Shown: piece after piece, positions 35,806 through 45,373 of the stretch | Position numbering within the stretch: the first letter of the stretch is position 1 | Layout of the letters: each line of letters starts with the position of its first letter | DNA from: Taibaiella chishuiensis | GTDB lineage: Bacteria; Bacteroidota; Bacteroidia; Chitinophagales; Chitinophagaceae | NCBI RefSeq assembly: GCF_003014535.1 | Contig: NZ_PYGD01000007.1 | Location: 186,001-250,000 of the forward strand | Direction: 5' to 3' | DNA: 64,000 nucleotides | Position numbers and translations under genes: made by a program | Notes under the pieces: model-generated | Databases searched by the model: none | Seen by the model: only the letters and a program-made list of their open reading frames with translations | Told to the model about the DNA's origin: nothing

Positions 35806-36810
35806 TTATCGCTCTACCCAAACTCTAAAAGCCTGGGACCTGTCCTCACTAACCATTACAAAAGGTTGGTCTACCATTTTGTTTTCATAATCAGCATGCT
35901 TAGGCTCAATAATTAATTCTAACGTTTTCCCTTTGCCATTGCGAAAGGATACACAGGAATTGAAGCTAATTATCATCTGTCGGTTGATCCTAAAAAACTG
36001 CGAAGGATTGATTTGCTCTTCAACTTCTTTAAGGGTCTGTGTTATGACGTAGGCGTCACTTGCCTTTTGGTCATAGGTTCTCAGAAAATTCACTCCGTTG
36101 ACACGGTAAAAGCTACAAATATCATCCATCCTGATCGGGATGGTACGAAGCGGAGTTATCACCATGAAGACCTCACGATAAGTAATCTCGTTTTGCGCTG
36201 CGGCGGCAGGTTTACTATGACTTCCTTCTTTGCTTTGTGAATTTGCAACGGCTTCTACAAGCACCTCCTGCGAACTCTCTGCAACCGTTTTAGAATGGCC
36301 ATTCTTTGAGAAAGACATGGCACTGTGGTTGCTCTCCTGAAGATTCTTATAGTATGCCTTTTCCGCAACTACGTAGCGTAGGTAATAATAGGCATTGAAT
36401 AATGTAATCAGCACGGCGATGAATGGAAGCGCGTACAAATGATAGTTATAATCGGTAATGTCATACCCCTGAACACCAAAGTACACAGCTGCCAGCAAGT
36501 AAGAAGTAACTGTTGGCATGACTACACCCAATAAGAATTGCAGAAAAATCCTTTGCGGTAATGATTCATTCCAGGGATACCGGAGATCAAGAAAACAGGT
36601 GACCCGGTAAATAGATTCGACAAGAAGGGTTGTGATAAGAAGTGTCGTTCCGAATTCAATGTAGTACATAAGCGTAAGCAGCCTTGGAAGCCAAGGACTG
36701 CTCCCACCGTATTCTGTTATGATGTGTGCTGCAAGGATGATAGCGATGATCCTGATTTTTCGGTCGTTGTATTTGATTCGTTTAGGGAAGGGATGAGCGT
36801 GGGTTTCCAA
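35806..36810 (-). CDS. Membrane-anchored LytTR transcription regulator
   Basis: A 334-residue protein with about four membrane helices in residues 20-160 and a C-terminal LytTR DNA-binding domain (VFMVITPLRTIPIRMDDICS, FYRVNGVNFLRTYD, FFRINRQMIISFNSC). A Ser/Ala/Asn-rich linker separates the parts. No receiver domain is present, so it probably senses a membrane signal directly. The start is TTG at 36810: an in-frame TAG lies upstream and no ATG precedes the first helix. Confidence 0.82.
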   Translation of the reverse strand: METHAHPFPKRIKYNDRKIRIIAIILAAHIITEYGGSSPWLPRLLTLMYYIEFGTTLLITTLLVESIYRVTCFLDLRYPWNESLPQRIFLQFLLGVVMPTVTSYLLAAVYFGVQGYDITDYNYHLYALPFIAVLITLFNAYYYLRYVVAEKAYYKNLQESNHSAMSFSKNGHSKTVAESSQEVLVEAVANSQSKEGSHSKPAAAAQNEITYREVFMVITPLRTIPIRMDDICSFYRVNGVNFLRTYDQKASDAYVITQTLKEVEEQINPSQFFRINRQMIISFNSCVSFRNGKGKTLELIIEPKHADYENKMVDQPFVMVSEDRSQAFRVWVER

Positions 36811-36964
36811 TTCGTTAAGTCTAGTTCGCGGACAATTACAGGAATAAATTTAAACAAAATTAAATGTATTAACTATTTTAATTCAATATGATATTTCCAT
36901 TACATTACAAATGTTGTGCATTTAATTATTAAATTCCTCTTTATTTAAACCTAATCCCTAACCA

Positions 36965-37360
36965 ATGTCGTATCCATTCACCCCTGACGGGGTAACCTTA
37001 AAAACTGCTGACTTGTACGTTCTTGATGATTCCGATTTACTGATTGAAGCAAAAGAAATGGTCAAAGACTTGTACGCATGGACAGCTTTAAATTTTACAC
37101 TGAGCACCAAACAGCACACCTACTTTTCATTGCTGCCACCTAATGTTTTATTTGCCTGGGGAGCCTTGCTTGCTACTGCCATCCTTCACCGGTCGGTAAT
37201 TGTAATGCAGGATGTTCCGAATAATTATGGACCGCCACGCAGAACTAAGCAGGTCGCCATTGAATTTTGTGGAGTGACAAATTATTTTCCCCCTATTTCA
37301 GGAATTGATCCAATTGGTGGTTCATTTACCACTTCGATCAAATACGATCTCGTAGATTAA
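36965..37360 (+). CDS. Hypothetical protein with a hydrophobic centre
   Basis: A 131-residue protein, divergent from the LytTR gene. A hydrophobic stretch PPNVLFAWGALLATAILHRS lies in the middle, flanked by polar segments that include Pro- and Gly-rich parts near the end. No family is recognised and the cellular location is unclear. Confidence 0.5.
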   Translation: MSYPFTPDGVTLKTADLYVLDDSDLLIEAKEMVKDLYAWTALNFTLSTKQHTYFSLLPPNVLFAWGALLATAILHRSVIVMQDVPNNYGPPRRTKQVAIEFCGVTNYFPPISGIDPIGGSFTTSIKYDLVD

Positions 37361-37406
37361 ATACTAAGTTGAATTAACGCTCTCTCATTAAGGAAAGGAA
37401 CTCAAT

Positions 37407-37532
37407 TTACAACTGTGGTGGATCTCCGGATATAAGCGCTAACAGCGCAAGAGCAATGATGATCATGATTGTCCATTCAATCTGCTCCTTTCTTTTCCCC
37501 TCATAACTTTCAGATATTTTATTTCGAGCCAT
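37407..37532 (-). CDS. 41-residue single-pass membrane peptide
   Basis: ATG at 37532 opens a 41-residue frame beginning MARNKISESYEGKRKEQIEW, then a membrane helix TIMIIIALALLALISG and a short DPPQL tail. The charged start followed by a clean helix is unlike random AT-rich sequence. It lies alone between two rightward genes on the opposite strand. Small tail-anchored proteins of this type are common but unnamed in Bacteroidota. Confidence 0.55.
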   Translation of the reverse strand: MARNKISESYEGKRKEQIEWTIMIIIALALLALISGDPPQL

Positions 37533-37637
37533 AGCAATAAAAATAGTTTATTTCAAAAAAACACAAGCTGCCATAAAATGACAAAGTTTTTAATATTTAA
37601 AACACTTTGCCATATATTGTGACAAATCCAAATCATA

Positions 37638-38648
37638 ATGAATTTTCTGGAAATACTTAAAGAGGTACAATCGACTAAAAAATCAATTAAGACCACTCCG
37701 CATGTCGCTTTAAAACATTTAGGTTTTGCAAAAAGAGGATGGCGAGTTAACGAAAAAGTTTATAAACTGTTAGAGGATCACGACGTCATGTGTGAACCAA
37801 CCTTTGAACATGTTTATATTTATGGAGAGATTGAGATTTCAGCTAGACCTAAAGCTTCAATCAAAAAATCTACAGAAGAGAATGAAGATTCTGATCCTAT
37901 ACCAAGACTTAGTTTACTCAAGGCATCTGACTTAACAGTGGAGATAGATGGTGCGCCGAATCCCAATAAATTAATATTCGTTAACAGAGATACGACTGTG
38001 GAAAAAGCAGTGACTTTAATGTTATACCATGATTTTTCACAGTTACCTATATTAAGTGGTAAAACAGTAGAGGGAATGATTAGTTGGAAGTCAATCGGTA
38101 AAGCAATGTCTTTAGGTCATCCTTGTGAAACAGTAAACCAATGTAAAGAAGACGTTCGTGTGTTAGAGTTGAATGTACCTTTATTTGATGCAGTCAAAAC
38201 AATACTAGAGAAAGAAGTAGTACTTGTTAAGAAAAGAGATCAGTCAATTTGCGGTATTGTAACAATTACCGATATAGGGGAACAATTTATTTCAATGGCT
38301 GAACCTTTCTTAGTACTTGAACAAATTGAGAACCACATTAGGAAAATCCTAGATAAGAAGTTCAGTGAGGAAGAATTAAATGCAATTTGCAATCCTGATG
38401 CAACTCGGAAACCATTAGAAGTTCTTTCAGACCTAAATTTTGGAGACTACCTAAAGCTCATTGAGGGAGAAAACAATTTTAAAAAACTCGGACTCAAAGT
38501 TGATAGGGTGATGTTTCTAAATCAGCTTGATGATGTTAGGCAAATTCGAAACGATGTAATGCACTTTGATCCTGACATTAAGAATTCTGAATTAATGATC
38601 ATTTTGAGGCGAACTGTTAAATTTTTATCTAACCTTTTACATCCCTAA
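37638..38648 (+). CDS. CBS-domain protein with a C-terminal HEPN-like motif
   Basis: A 336-residue protein. An N-terminal region (about 1-75) looks like a winged helix (VALKHLGFAKRGWRVNEKVY). Residues about 105-235 form a CBS pair: NRDTTVEKAVTLMLYHDFSQ with LPILSGKTVEGMISW, then ILEKEVVLVKKRDQSICGIV with TITDIGEQ. The C-terminus has QIRNDVMHFDPD, with R304 and H309 fitting the HEPN R-x4-H ribonuclease motif. CBS pairs bind adenosyl nucleotides, and HEPN domains are frequent RNases in conflict systems. The nucleotide-gated effector role is an inference. Confidence 0.75.
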   Translation: MNFLEILKEVQSTKKSIKTTPHVALKHLGFAKRGWRVNEKVYKLLEDHDVMCEPTFEHVYIYGEIEISARPKASIKKSTEENEDSDPIPRLSLLKASDLTVEIDGAPNPNKLIFVNRDTTVEKAVTLMLYHDFSQLPILSGKTVEGMISWKSIGKAMSLGHPCETVNQCKEDVRVLELNVPLFDAVKTILEKEVVLVKKRDQSICGIVTITDIGEQFISMAEPFLVLEQIENHIRKILDKKFSEEELNAICNPDATRKPLEVLSDLNFGDYLKLIEGENNFKKLGLKVDRVMFLNQLDDVRQIRNDVMHFDPDIKNSELMIILRRTVKFLSNLLHP

Positions 38649-39036
38649 CGTGAAATCTAATAGAAGAGCTTTTTAATAACGAAGGGCACAGCCGAAGCCG
38701 TGCCTCCCCTTTTTAAAATTAACGCTCTAGTCAAATATAGGTTTCTGAAACAATTACTTCCAAAAATTTATTTTGATGTTTTGTGCAGTATTTTTTGAGT
38801 ACAGTCAATCCTGTGCAAAGTACCATCAAAAGCTGTTACAATACCAGCATTAGAATAGCTTTAAAAGCTTTTAGTCACAGTACTATAAATTCAAAACGAA
38901 TCTCTTCTAATCTGTATTAATTGTGGATTCGTAACTCAGAATTTACATTTCTACATACCTTTAAATCAAATAGAAGTTTGGTTCAAACCTATAATAATCA
39001 CTAGATTAGTGTCAGGGAATTATGGAGGGATAAAAA
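38649..39036. other. Intergenic AT-rich region
   Basis: Apart from the terminator at 38685-38713, I see no gene or convincing repeat. The last 15 bases contain the ribosome binding site of the sigma factor gene. Confidence 0.6.
38685..38713 (+). terminator. Terminator of the CBS-HEPN gene
   Basis: GGCAC and GTGCC with an inner GC pair enclose a CGAA tetraloop, followed by CCCC and five T. It is about 36 nt past the stop. Confidence 0.75.
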
Positions 39037-39627
39037 TTGAAGTTGTACCAAAAGCTTCCGGACAGTGATTTGTTTAAACTTTTAAAGTCTGACGATCAAA
39101 AGGCACTATCGGCTTTGTATTATCGGTATTGGGATAAGCTATTTATCATAGCGACTCATCAGCTGAGTAATCCGGAAATAGCTGAAGAATGTGTCCATGA
39201 TATCTTTATAAGCTTATGGAATAAAAGACACGAATTGGAGCTAAAATATACTTTGGCCACTTACTTGGCCGTATCTGTAAAATACGTTGTAATACGCCAG
39301 CGAAGTAACATTCACCGGGCAAAATACCACCTTGATCAATCTGCCAATGAAACCGCTGAATCACTGTCCCCTTCAGCTGATCACCTTATTTTGGAAAAAG
39401 AATTGTTTGCGACCATTGAAGCGGCAATTGAAAAACTACCTGAAAAATGCAGGATCGTTTTCCGTTTGGCAAAACAACAGGGCAAAACTCATAAACAAAT
39501 ATCCGCTGAACTTGGTATTGCAGAAAAAACCATTGAGGCGCATTTGTCTAAAGCTATGAAAGATCTCCGTAGCAACCTATCTGCCATACCTCCAGCTATC
39601 ATTATTTTGTTGATTGGAAACAATTAG
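39037..39627 (+). CDS. ECF-type RNA polymerase sigma factor
   Basis: A 196-residue sigma-70 family ECF protein. Region 2 is represented by LSALYYRYWDKLFIIATHQL and the EECVHDIFISLWNKR block; region 4 by LPEKCRIVFRLAKQQGKTHK with a QISAELGIAEKTIEAHLSKA recognition part. The start is TTG at 39037, supported by a GGAGGG ribosome site 8 nt upstream and no ATG before region 2. Such factors pair with FecR anti-sigma factors to control SusC/SusD genes. The fecR gene lies 760 nt downstream, beyond an inverted yfbM-like gene. Confidence 0.92.
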   Translation: MKLYQKLPDSDLFKLLKSDDQKALSALYYRYWDKLFIIATHQLSNPEIAEECVHDIFISLWNKRHELELKYTLATYLAVSVKYVVIRQRSNIHRAKYHLDQSANETAESLSPSADHLILEKELFATIEAAIEKLPEKCRIVFRLAKQQGKTHKQISAELGIAEKTIEAHLSKAMKDLRSNLSAIPPAIIILLIGNN

Positions 39628-39633
39628 TCAGAC

Positions 39634-39712
39634 GACTACGGGCATTCCCTTCGGGACGGGCTTTCCGCTTTACCTTCATTCTGAAGGATACCGCTTTCTA
39701 TCCCTAATGCAG
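39634..39712. repeat. REP-like repeat of Bacteroidota
   Basis: The stretch contains GGGCATTCCCTTCGGGACGG, GGCTTTCCGCTTTACC, and a repeated ATACCGCTTTCTATCCCTAA type unit. It looks like the intergenic repetitive elements common in Sphingobacteriia and Chitinophagia genomes. Only one copy is visible in this window, so the call rests on resemblance. Confidence 0.35.
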
Positions 39713-39748
39713 CTACCAAAGATTGTTAGGGGATACAATCTTTGGTAG
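39713..39748. terminator. Bidirectional hairpin between sigma factor and DUF1877 genes
   Basis: A perfect 14-bp stem (39713-39726 with 39735-39748, CTACCAAAGATTGT and complement) sits in a convergent gap, 8 nt before the leftward gene's stop codon. Confidence 0.75.
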
Positions 39749-39755
39749 AATCAAG

Positions 39756-40253
39756 CTAGGTGGTTACCACAACAACTGCTTTTGATTCCTGGGCAGCTTT
39801 GTCTATGAAGTTACGTAAGCCAATAAAATAAGAATGTAGGTAATCGTACGACTCTTTACCATAACTCCATATATCAGGATAGACCCCGGATGCCATCATT
39901 ACCAGCGGATCATAATTCTTATACAGGGTTGTTATATCAACACCAATGAGCGAATCTTTGATTTCTCTAACTTCCTCAGGAGTCAGTACGTGGTAAACTA
40001 CTTCATCTCCTTCTTCCATTGGAAAATCTATGACTGCTCCGTTAAAGAGTTTCTCATAAGTTTCCTCTTGATTTACTGACTCAGAACTCCCCTTAAGCAA
40101 AAACAGAATCCCTTCCCGGCTTTTGTCAATATCTATAATACTGTCGTTGCCCGTCTCGCTGCTGTCTCTGAAAAACCGGGAGAAGAGCGTCTGCCGATTC
40201 TCGATTGCTAATTTCTCAGGGCTGAGTTGGAGAAGTTTGGTGTAATGGCCCAT
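39756..40253 (-). CDS. YfbM/DUF1877 family protein
   Basis: A 165-residue protein. The pattern DIDKSREGILFLLKG, then FNGAVIDFPMEEGDEVVYHV, LTPEEVREIKDSL, MASGVYPDIW and the closing LHSYFIGLRNFIDKAAQESK matches the YfbM fold. The biochemical role of the family is unknown. It is inserted in reverse between the sigma factor and its FecR partner. Confidence 0.82.
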   Translation of the reverse strand: MGHYTKLLQLSPEKLAIENRQTLFSRFFRDSSETGNDSIIDIDKSREGILFLLKGSSESVNQEETYEKLFNGAVIDFPMEEGDEVVYHVLTPEEVREIKDSLIGVDITTLYKNYDPLVMMASGVYPDIWSYGKESYDYLHSYFIGLRNFIDKAAQESKAVVVVTT

Positions 40254-40388
40254 GTCATATGGTAGTTATAAATTGAAATTGTTGCCGAATCCCTTGCAGG
40301 AAAATGGATTTATAAAAATAAATAAAAATTTGAACTCGGACTAAGGGTTTTGCTAATGAGATGACACTATAGGCAAAAGTGATCAGCA

Positions 40389-41570
40389 ATGGAAGACAAT
40401 TTCGATGAGGATTTAATAAATGAATTGGCTTATAAATGGCTTAATGGTACAATTACGGAAGAGGAAAAAGCTGTCTATGTTAAGTGGACACGAAGCTTTG
40501 ATAATACTTTGCTGGAATTGCCTGCCGGTTACTCCTCATCTGTGTCTGCTCTTCGGGATCGTGGCCATGCTAAGCTGATGCAACACCTGGCGATCATTGA
40601 AGGCATCGAGCCGAAGCGCTATCGGTTGACACGAAATTGGTGGAAAATTTTTGCTGCTGCTTTCATAATGGTAGTGACCTGCCTGATATTTTTGTTGGTA
40701 TACCTGAATAAAATTACGCCAGTTGACCTGCAGAAGGTATCTCAGGAGATCGATGTTGCCGCAGGTAGTAATAAAGCAACGCTGATTCTTTCGGATGGTC
40801 GCAAAGTAGATGTTGAAAATGCAGGTGCTGGCCTATTAACTTCAGACGGTGGTATACAAATAGATAAAGCTGCTGACGGTCAGCTTATATATCAAAGCGC
40901 AAACAACAACGCACCTGCAAAGATCAATACCATAGTTATTCCATGGGGTGGTCAGTACCGGGTTCAACTGCCCGATGGTACTAAAGTATGGCTTAATGCC
41001 GCGTCAACTCTAAAGTACTCGACTTCTTATACAGGGATGAAGGAGCGTCGGGTAGAGTTGATCGGCGAAGCCTACTTTGAAGTAGCACACAATAAAAAGC
41101 AGCCTTTCATAGTACAAACCTCAAATCAGGTGGTGAAGGTCTTAGGAACGCATTTCAACATAAATTCTTATGCCGATGAGAAGAGAACCGTTACAACCCT
41201 TGCTGAGGGTTCGGTGAAAGTGACCACCGGAGGAACGAGTAAAACCATCAGACCAGGTGAACAATCAATTGTATCCTCAAATAAAATCATGGTGCAGCCA
41301 GCGGATTTAAAAGTTTCGCTTGCCTGGAAAGATAATAAAATGACGTTCAAAGACACCGGCATCGCTGAAGTCATGAGGCAAATATCCAGATGGTACAACG
41401 TGAAAATTGAGTATCAGGGGGCCATACCAGAGGATACGATCACTGGAACCATCCGGCGCGACTCTAACCTATCATCTGTCTTGAAAATGTTTGAGGCTAT
41501 GCAAATCAAATTCACTCTTGTGCAAACTACCCAGGGAAGTAAACTAATAATAATGCCCAACCATAATTAA
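40389..41570 (+). CDS. FecR-family anti-sigma factor
   Basis: A 393-residue inner-membrane regulator. The N-terminal cytoplasmic anti-sigma part (about 1-85) leads to one helix at about 90-112. The FecR domain follows with VAAGSNKATLILSDGRKVDV and the LPDGTKVWLNAASTLKYSTS block, then RRVELIGEAYFEVAHNKKQP. A C-terminal DUF4974/STN-like domain contains FKDTGIAEVMRQISRWYNVK. It transduces a signal from the SusC STN domain to the sigma factor at 39037. Confidence 0.93.
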   Translation: MEDNFDEDLINELAYKWLNGTITEEEKAVYVKWTRSFDNTLLELPAGYSSSVSALRDRGHAKLMQHLAIIEGIEPKRYRLTRNWWKIFAAAFIMVVTCLIFLLVYLNKITPVDLQKVSQEIDVAAGSNKATLILSDGRKVDVENAGAGLLTSDGGIQIDKAADGQLIYQSANNNAPAKINTIVIPWGGQYRVQLPDGTKVWLNAASTLKYSTSYTGMKERRVELIGEAYFEVAHNKKQPFIVQTSNQVVKVLGTHFNINSYADEKRTVTTLAEGSVKVTTGGTSKTIRPGEQSIVSSNKIMVQPADLKVSLAWKDNKMTFKDTGIAEVMRQISRWYNVKIEYQGAIPEDTITGTIRRDSNLSSVLKMFEAMQIKFTLVQTTQGSKLIIMPNHN

Positions 41571-41640
41571 TCAAATGTTCCATTTAACCCTTAACCTATG
41601 AATTAAAAGCGTTCCAAATTAAAATTTAGGTTTTTAGTTA

Positions 41641-41697
41641 TGCCAGACATAAAAAAGCCGGAGGTGCTGTTCAGAGCACTTCCGGCAAAGTCTGGCA
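41641..41697. promoter_or_regulatory. Nested inverted repeat between fecR and susC
   Basis: An outer pair TGCCAGAC/GTCTGGCA (41641-41648 with 41690-41697) encloses an inner 12-bp stem (41657-41668 with 41675-41686, one G-U). On the minus strand the inner stem is followed by six T. In the rightward direction it is a leader structure 60 nt before susC, so it may control read-through from fecR. Confidence 0.6.
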
Positions 41698-41758
41698 CTT
41701 AACGAAAAGCCCAGTCAACAGTTCAGTCAATCTTACATAACCAAACCGAAATAAAAGT

Positions 41759-44700
41759 ATGAAATTTTTTTCAGCCTATGGTAATTACCATGGCAAAGAA
41801 AAGCTGCGCGTCCTGTCCTGGTATTCAGGACTACACCCGGCAATTAAAAGAAAGGTCATCATGAGGATAAACTTCGTTGCATTTCTTTTGTTCATGAGCC
41901 TTATCAATGCCCATGCTGCAACGTACGCCCAAAGTGTAACGCTATCTGTGCGTAACAAGCCTTTGATAGAAGTCCTCAACGAGATCAACAAGCAAACAGG
42001 ATACGAGCTGATTTACAATACCAGGCACTTTGCAGCGGCGAACAATGTTACATTAACTGTAAAGAGCAAAAGCCTGGTTGAAACCCTCGACAAATGTTTT
42101 GCAGGACAACCTCTGCAATACGAGATTATTGATAAAACCATTGTCATCAAACCCAAAGCTCCAACGTCAAAGGAAAAAGTAAAAGGCACTTTAAAAAAGA
42201 TTCTTATAACAGGCAAAGTGCTGGATGAATCAGGAAAACCTTTGTCTGGAGTGAATGTGTCTGTTAAGGCTACGAATATTAAGACGTCAACGGATGAACA
42301 AGGCACATTCAGCATTGATGTTCCTGATATCGGAACTGTACTTAGGTTCTCTTTCGTGGGGTTTCAAATCTTTGAACATACGGTAATAAATAGCTCACCC
42401 CTTTCCATAAAGCTTAGACAAGAATTTGCCCAATTAGAAGAAGTCGGGATCATCAGCACCGGGTATCAGTCTTTACCGAAGGAAAGGGCTACAGGTTCTT
42501 TTGTTCAAATTGACAATGAATTATTGAACCGAAGAACTTCAACCTATATCCTTGAGCGACTTGATGGAATTACCAGCGGATTTCTATTCAATGGCACAGC
42601 CTCTAAGAACATTAGAAACTTACCAACAACTAATAGAAACCTTGGTATCAGTATCAGAGGGGAAAGTACTATTCTTGGTGCAAAAGATCCGCTTATTGTG
42701 GTTGATAACTTTCCATATGACGGCGATATCAGAAATATTAACCCTAATGATGTAGAATCTGTAACCGTGCTTAAAGATGCTGCTGCTGCTTCAATTTGGG
42801 GAGCAAGAGCTGGAAATGGTGTAATCGTAATTACTACTAAGAAAGGGAAGATAAATGAAAAAATGCAGGTTGAGCTTAATACTAACTTGACTGTTGCTAA
42901 TGAACCAAATTTATTTGCAGACAAAAATTTCATGAGCTCCATGGAATTTATTGAAGCAGAAAAATTCCTATTTGACAAGGGCTACTTCAATTCCGACATT
43001 TCGAATAATACGGCTATGACGGCTGTATCACCGGTTGTTGATATTCTGTCGCTGCAAAGGTCTGGCTTAATTTCAGCAGTCGAAACAGAAACTCGTTTAG
43101 ACTTGCTGCGCAACAGTGATGTAAGAAACGACTTTGAGAACTATGTATACCAGAAAGCTGTTAGCCAGCAATATTCCCTGGGTGCCCGCGGCGGTGGAGC
43201 TAATTCGACGTATGCGCTTTCCATAGGTTATGATCAAAACACCGACGCTGTGAAACGCAACGGTTATAATAGAATTACAATAAATTCCTTCAACACCTAT
43301 ACTCCGGCTAAAAACCTTGAAGTGTCTGCTGGGCTTAACTATAGTCTTAATAACACATTACTCAACAATACTACTAACTTGTTTGGGACTACGTTTTCTA
43401 TGACCCCCAGATACAATCGAATTTTCCCATACTCAAGTCTTCGAGATGAAAACGGAAGTAATTCGATATTACTACGATCATTTAAACCATCCTATCTTGA
43501 ACAAGCGGCGGCTAAAGGGTTTTTAGATTGGGCCTACCGCCCATTAGACGAAATCGCATATGCCGACAATAGCACGAAGATAAGGGCCCTACTTTTTCGT
43601 GTTGGTGCAAAGTATAATATTGGCTCTAACTTTAATGCTGAAGTCAACTTTCAGAGCGACCAACAAACGATTGCCGGCCGCAATTATCAAAGCCAGTTGA
43701 CATATTACACCCGTGACCTAATCAACAAGTTCTCACAAATTGATCCTACGACCAAAACACTAAATTATATATTTCCTTTGGGAGGAATAATGACCACCAA
43801 TAACAATGATTGGCGAACAAATAGTTTAAGGGGCCAAATTAATTATAGCGAAACTTTTCAACAACATCAGGTCGTAGCCTTGGTCGGTGCAGAAGTTAGG
43901 GAAACAAAAGCTACGGGAGTCGGAAGAACATCGTATGGATACGATGAACAATTTGGCACTAGTATCATGAATTTGAACTACACGACCTCATATCCCGCAA
44001 ATCCATCGGGAACGGCTAGGATTGCAAGCCCAGATGGAAGTATAAATACCTACCTAAACAGGTTCATTTCTTACTACGCTAATGTTGCGTATGTATTTAG
44101 ACATAGGTACACCTTAAATCTCAGCGCCCGAAAAGATGGTTCTAATATTTTTGGGGCAAGTGCCAACAACCGGATTACACCACTTTGGTCGGTGGGTACA
44201 TCCTGGGCAATTGATAAAGAGGATTTTTATAAACTGGTCTGGCTACCTTATTTGAAGTTGAGAGCCACCTTTGGATACAATGGTAACATTGGTAATGCAA
44301 TAGCGTTATTAACCGGAAGGTATGCGACCAACAATATTACAGGGCAACAGTATCTTAATATTTTGACAGCCCCTAATCCCGAACTTAGATGGGAAAGGGT
44401 CAGAAATATTAATCTAGGGCTAGATTTCAAAAGTCAAAGCGATATCTTGAGCGGAACCCTAGAGTTCTTTAGAAAAGATGGAGTCGATCTTTTACAGCCC
44501 ACACCTTTAGCCGCCCAAACAGGATTTTTGACTTATACAGGCAACGCGGCGAGTACAAGAACTTCTGGAATTGACTTCACCTTGCAAAGCCGCAACATTA
44601 ATTCCCTGTTCAAGTGGAATACCTCATTGTTACTTTCAAGAATTGTCGATAAAGTCCGTCGCTATGATGTGAAGCAGACGTCGACTTCTATTCAGACAAC

Positions 44701-45373
44701 GGGAGCGCCCGTTGCGTTAATAGGGAAACCTATGTATAGCATTTTTAGTTACAAATGGACAGGTCTTGACCCACTCAATGGCGATCCCCAAGGCTATTTG
44801 AATGGCGTAATGAGTAAAGACTACGCTGCAATAATAAATAACTTTAGTCCGGACAGCCTTATTTTTCATGGCTCTGCAAGACCAACCGTGTTTGGTTCCC
44901 TGCGTAATGATTTCTACTACAAGGGTTTTAGTCTTTCCGTTAATGTGGTTTATAAGTTTGGTTATTATATTCGAAAACCGACGATATCGCTTAACTACTC
45001 GGACATTGTCAGTCAAAATAGGAATACCGATTATGGGTCTCGATGGAAGGTGCCGGGTGACGAATTACACACTAATATACCCTCTATCGTATATCCTTCC
45101 AACTCAGCCCGAAATAATTTTTACCAGTATTCCGAGTCCCTGGTTCAACGCGGTGACCATGTTCGCCTACAGGATATTAGCCTAGGCTATCTGGTGCCTC
45201 AGAAGCTTATTAAAGGAATTAACCGTATCCAGTTGTATGCGTATTTGAACAATATTGGTATTTTATGGAGAAAGAATGATTCTGGAATCGACCCTGATTC
45301 CTACAGTACTGGCGGGGCGTCGGTATTTCCCAATCCGCTCTCTATTTCATTTGGTGTAAATGCTAACTTTTAA
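41759..45373 (+). CDS. SusC/RagA-family TonB-linked outer-membrane receptor with STN domain
   Basis: A 1204-residue outer-membrane transporter. After a signal peptide (ending HAATYAQS near residue 55), an STN signalling domain covers about 56-120 (PLIEVLNEINKQTGYELIYN). A carboxypeptidase-regulatory-like domain follows at about 145-225 (ITGKVLDESGKPLSGVNVSV), then the plug (DPLIVVDNFPYDGDIRNINP, DVESVTVLKDAAAASIWGAR) and the beta barrel ending VFPNPLSISFGVNANF. The STN domain links it to the FecR and sigma factor upstream. Its stop overlaps the susD start. Confidence 0.95.
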   Translation: MKFFSAYGNYHGKEKLRVLSWYSGLHPAIKRKVIMRINFVAFLLFMSLINAHAATYAQSVTLSVRNKPLIEVLNEINKQTGYELIYNTRHFAAANNVTLTVKSKSLVETLDKCFAGQPLQYEIIDKTIVIKPKAPTSKEKVKGTLKKILITGKVLDESGKPLSGVNVSVKATNIKTSTDEQGTFSIDVPDIGTVLRFSFVGFQIFEHTVINSSPLSIKLRQEFAQLEEVGIISTGYQSLPKERATGSFVQIDNELLNRRTSTYILERLDGITSGFLFNGTASKNIRNLPTTNRNLGISIRGESTILGAKDPLIVVDNFPYDGDIRNINPNDVESVTVLKDAAAASIWGARAGNGVIVITTKKGKINEKMQVELNTNLTVANEPNLFADKNFMSSMEFIEAEKFLFDKGYFNSDISNNTAMTAVSPVVDILSLQRSGLISAVETETRLDLLRNSDVRNDFENYVYQKAVSQQYSLGARGGGANSTYALSIGYDQNTDAVKRNGYNRITINSFNTYTPAKNLEVSAGLNYSLNNTLLNNTTNLFGTTFSMTPRYNRIFPYSSLRDENGSNSILLRSFKPSYLEQAAAKGFLDWAYRPLDEIAYADNSTKIRALLFRVGAKYNIGSNFNAEVNFQSDQQTIAGRNYQSQLTYYTRDLINKFSQIDPTTKTLNYIFPLGGIMTTNNNDWRTNSLRGQINYSETFQQHQVVALVGAEVRETKATGVGRTSYGYDEQFGTSIMNLNYTTSYPANPSGTARIASPDGSINTYLNRFISYYANVAYVFRHRYTLNLSARKDGSNIFGASANNRITPLWSVGTSWAIDKEDFYKLVWLPYLKLRATFGYNGNIGNAIALLTGRYATNNITGQQYLNILTAPNPELRWERVRNINLGLDFKSQSDILSGTLEFFRKDGVDLLQPTPLAAQTGFLTYTGNAASTRTSGIDFTLQSRNINSLFKWNTSLLLSRIVDKVRRYDVKQTSTSIQTTGAPVALIGKPMYSIFSYKWTGLDPLNGDPQGYLNGVMSKDYAAIINNFSPDSLIFHGSARPTVFGSLRNDFYYKGFSLSVNVVYKFGYYIRKPTISLNYSDIVSQNRNTDYGSRWKVPGDELHTNIPSIVYPSNSARNNFYQYSESLVQRGDHVRLQDISLGYLVPQKLIKGINRIQLYAYLNNIGILWRKNDSGIDPDSYSTGGASVFPNPLSISFGVNANF

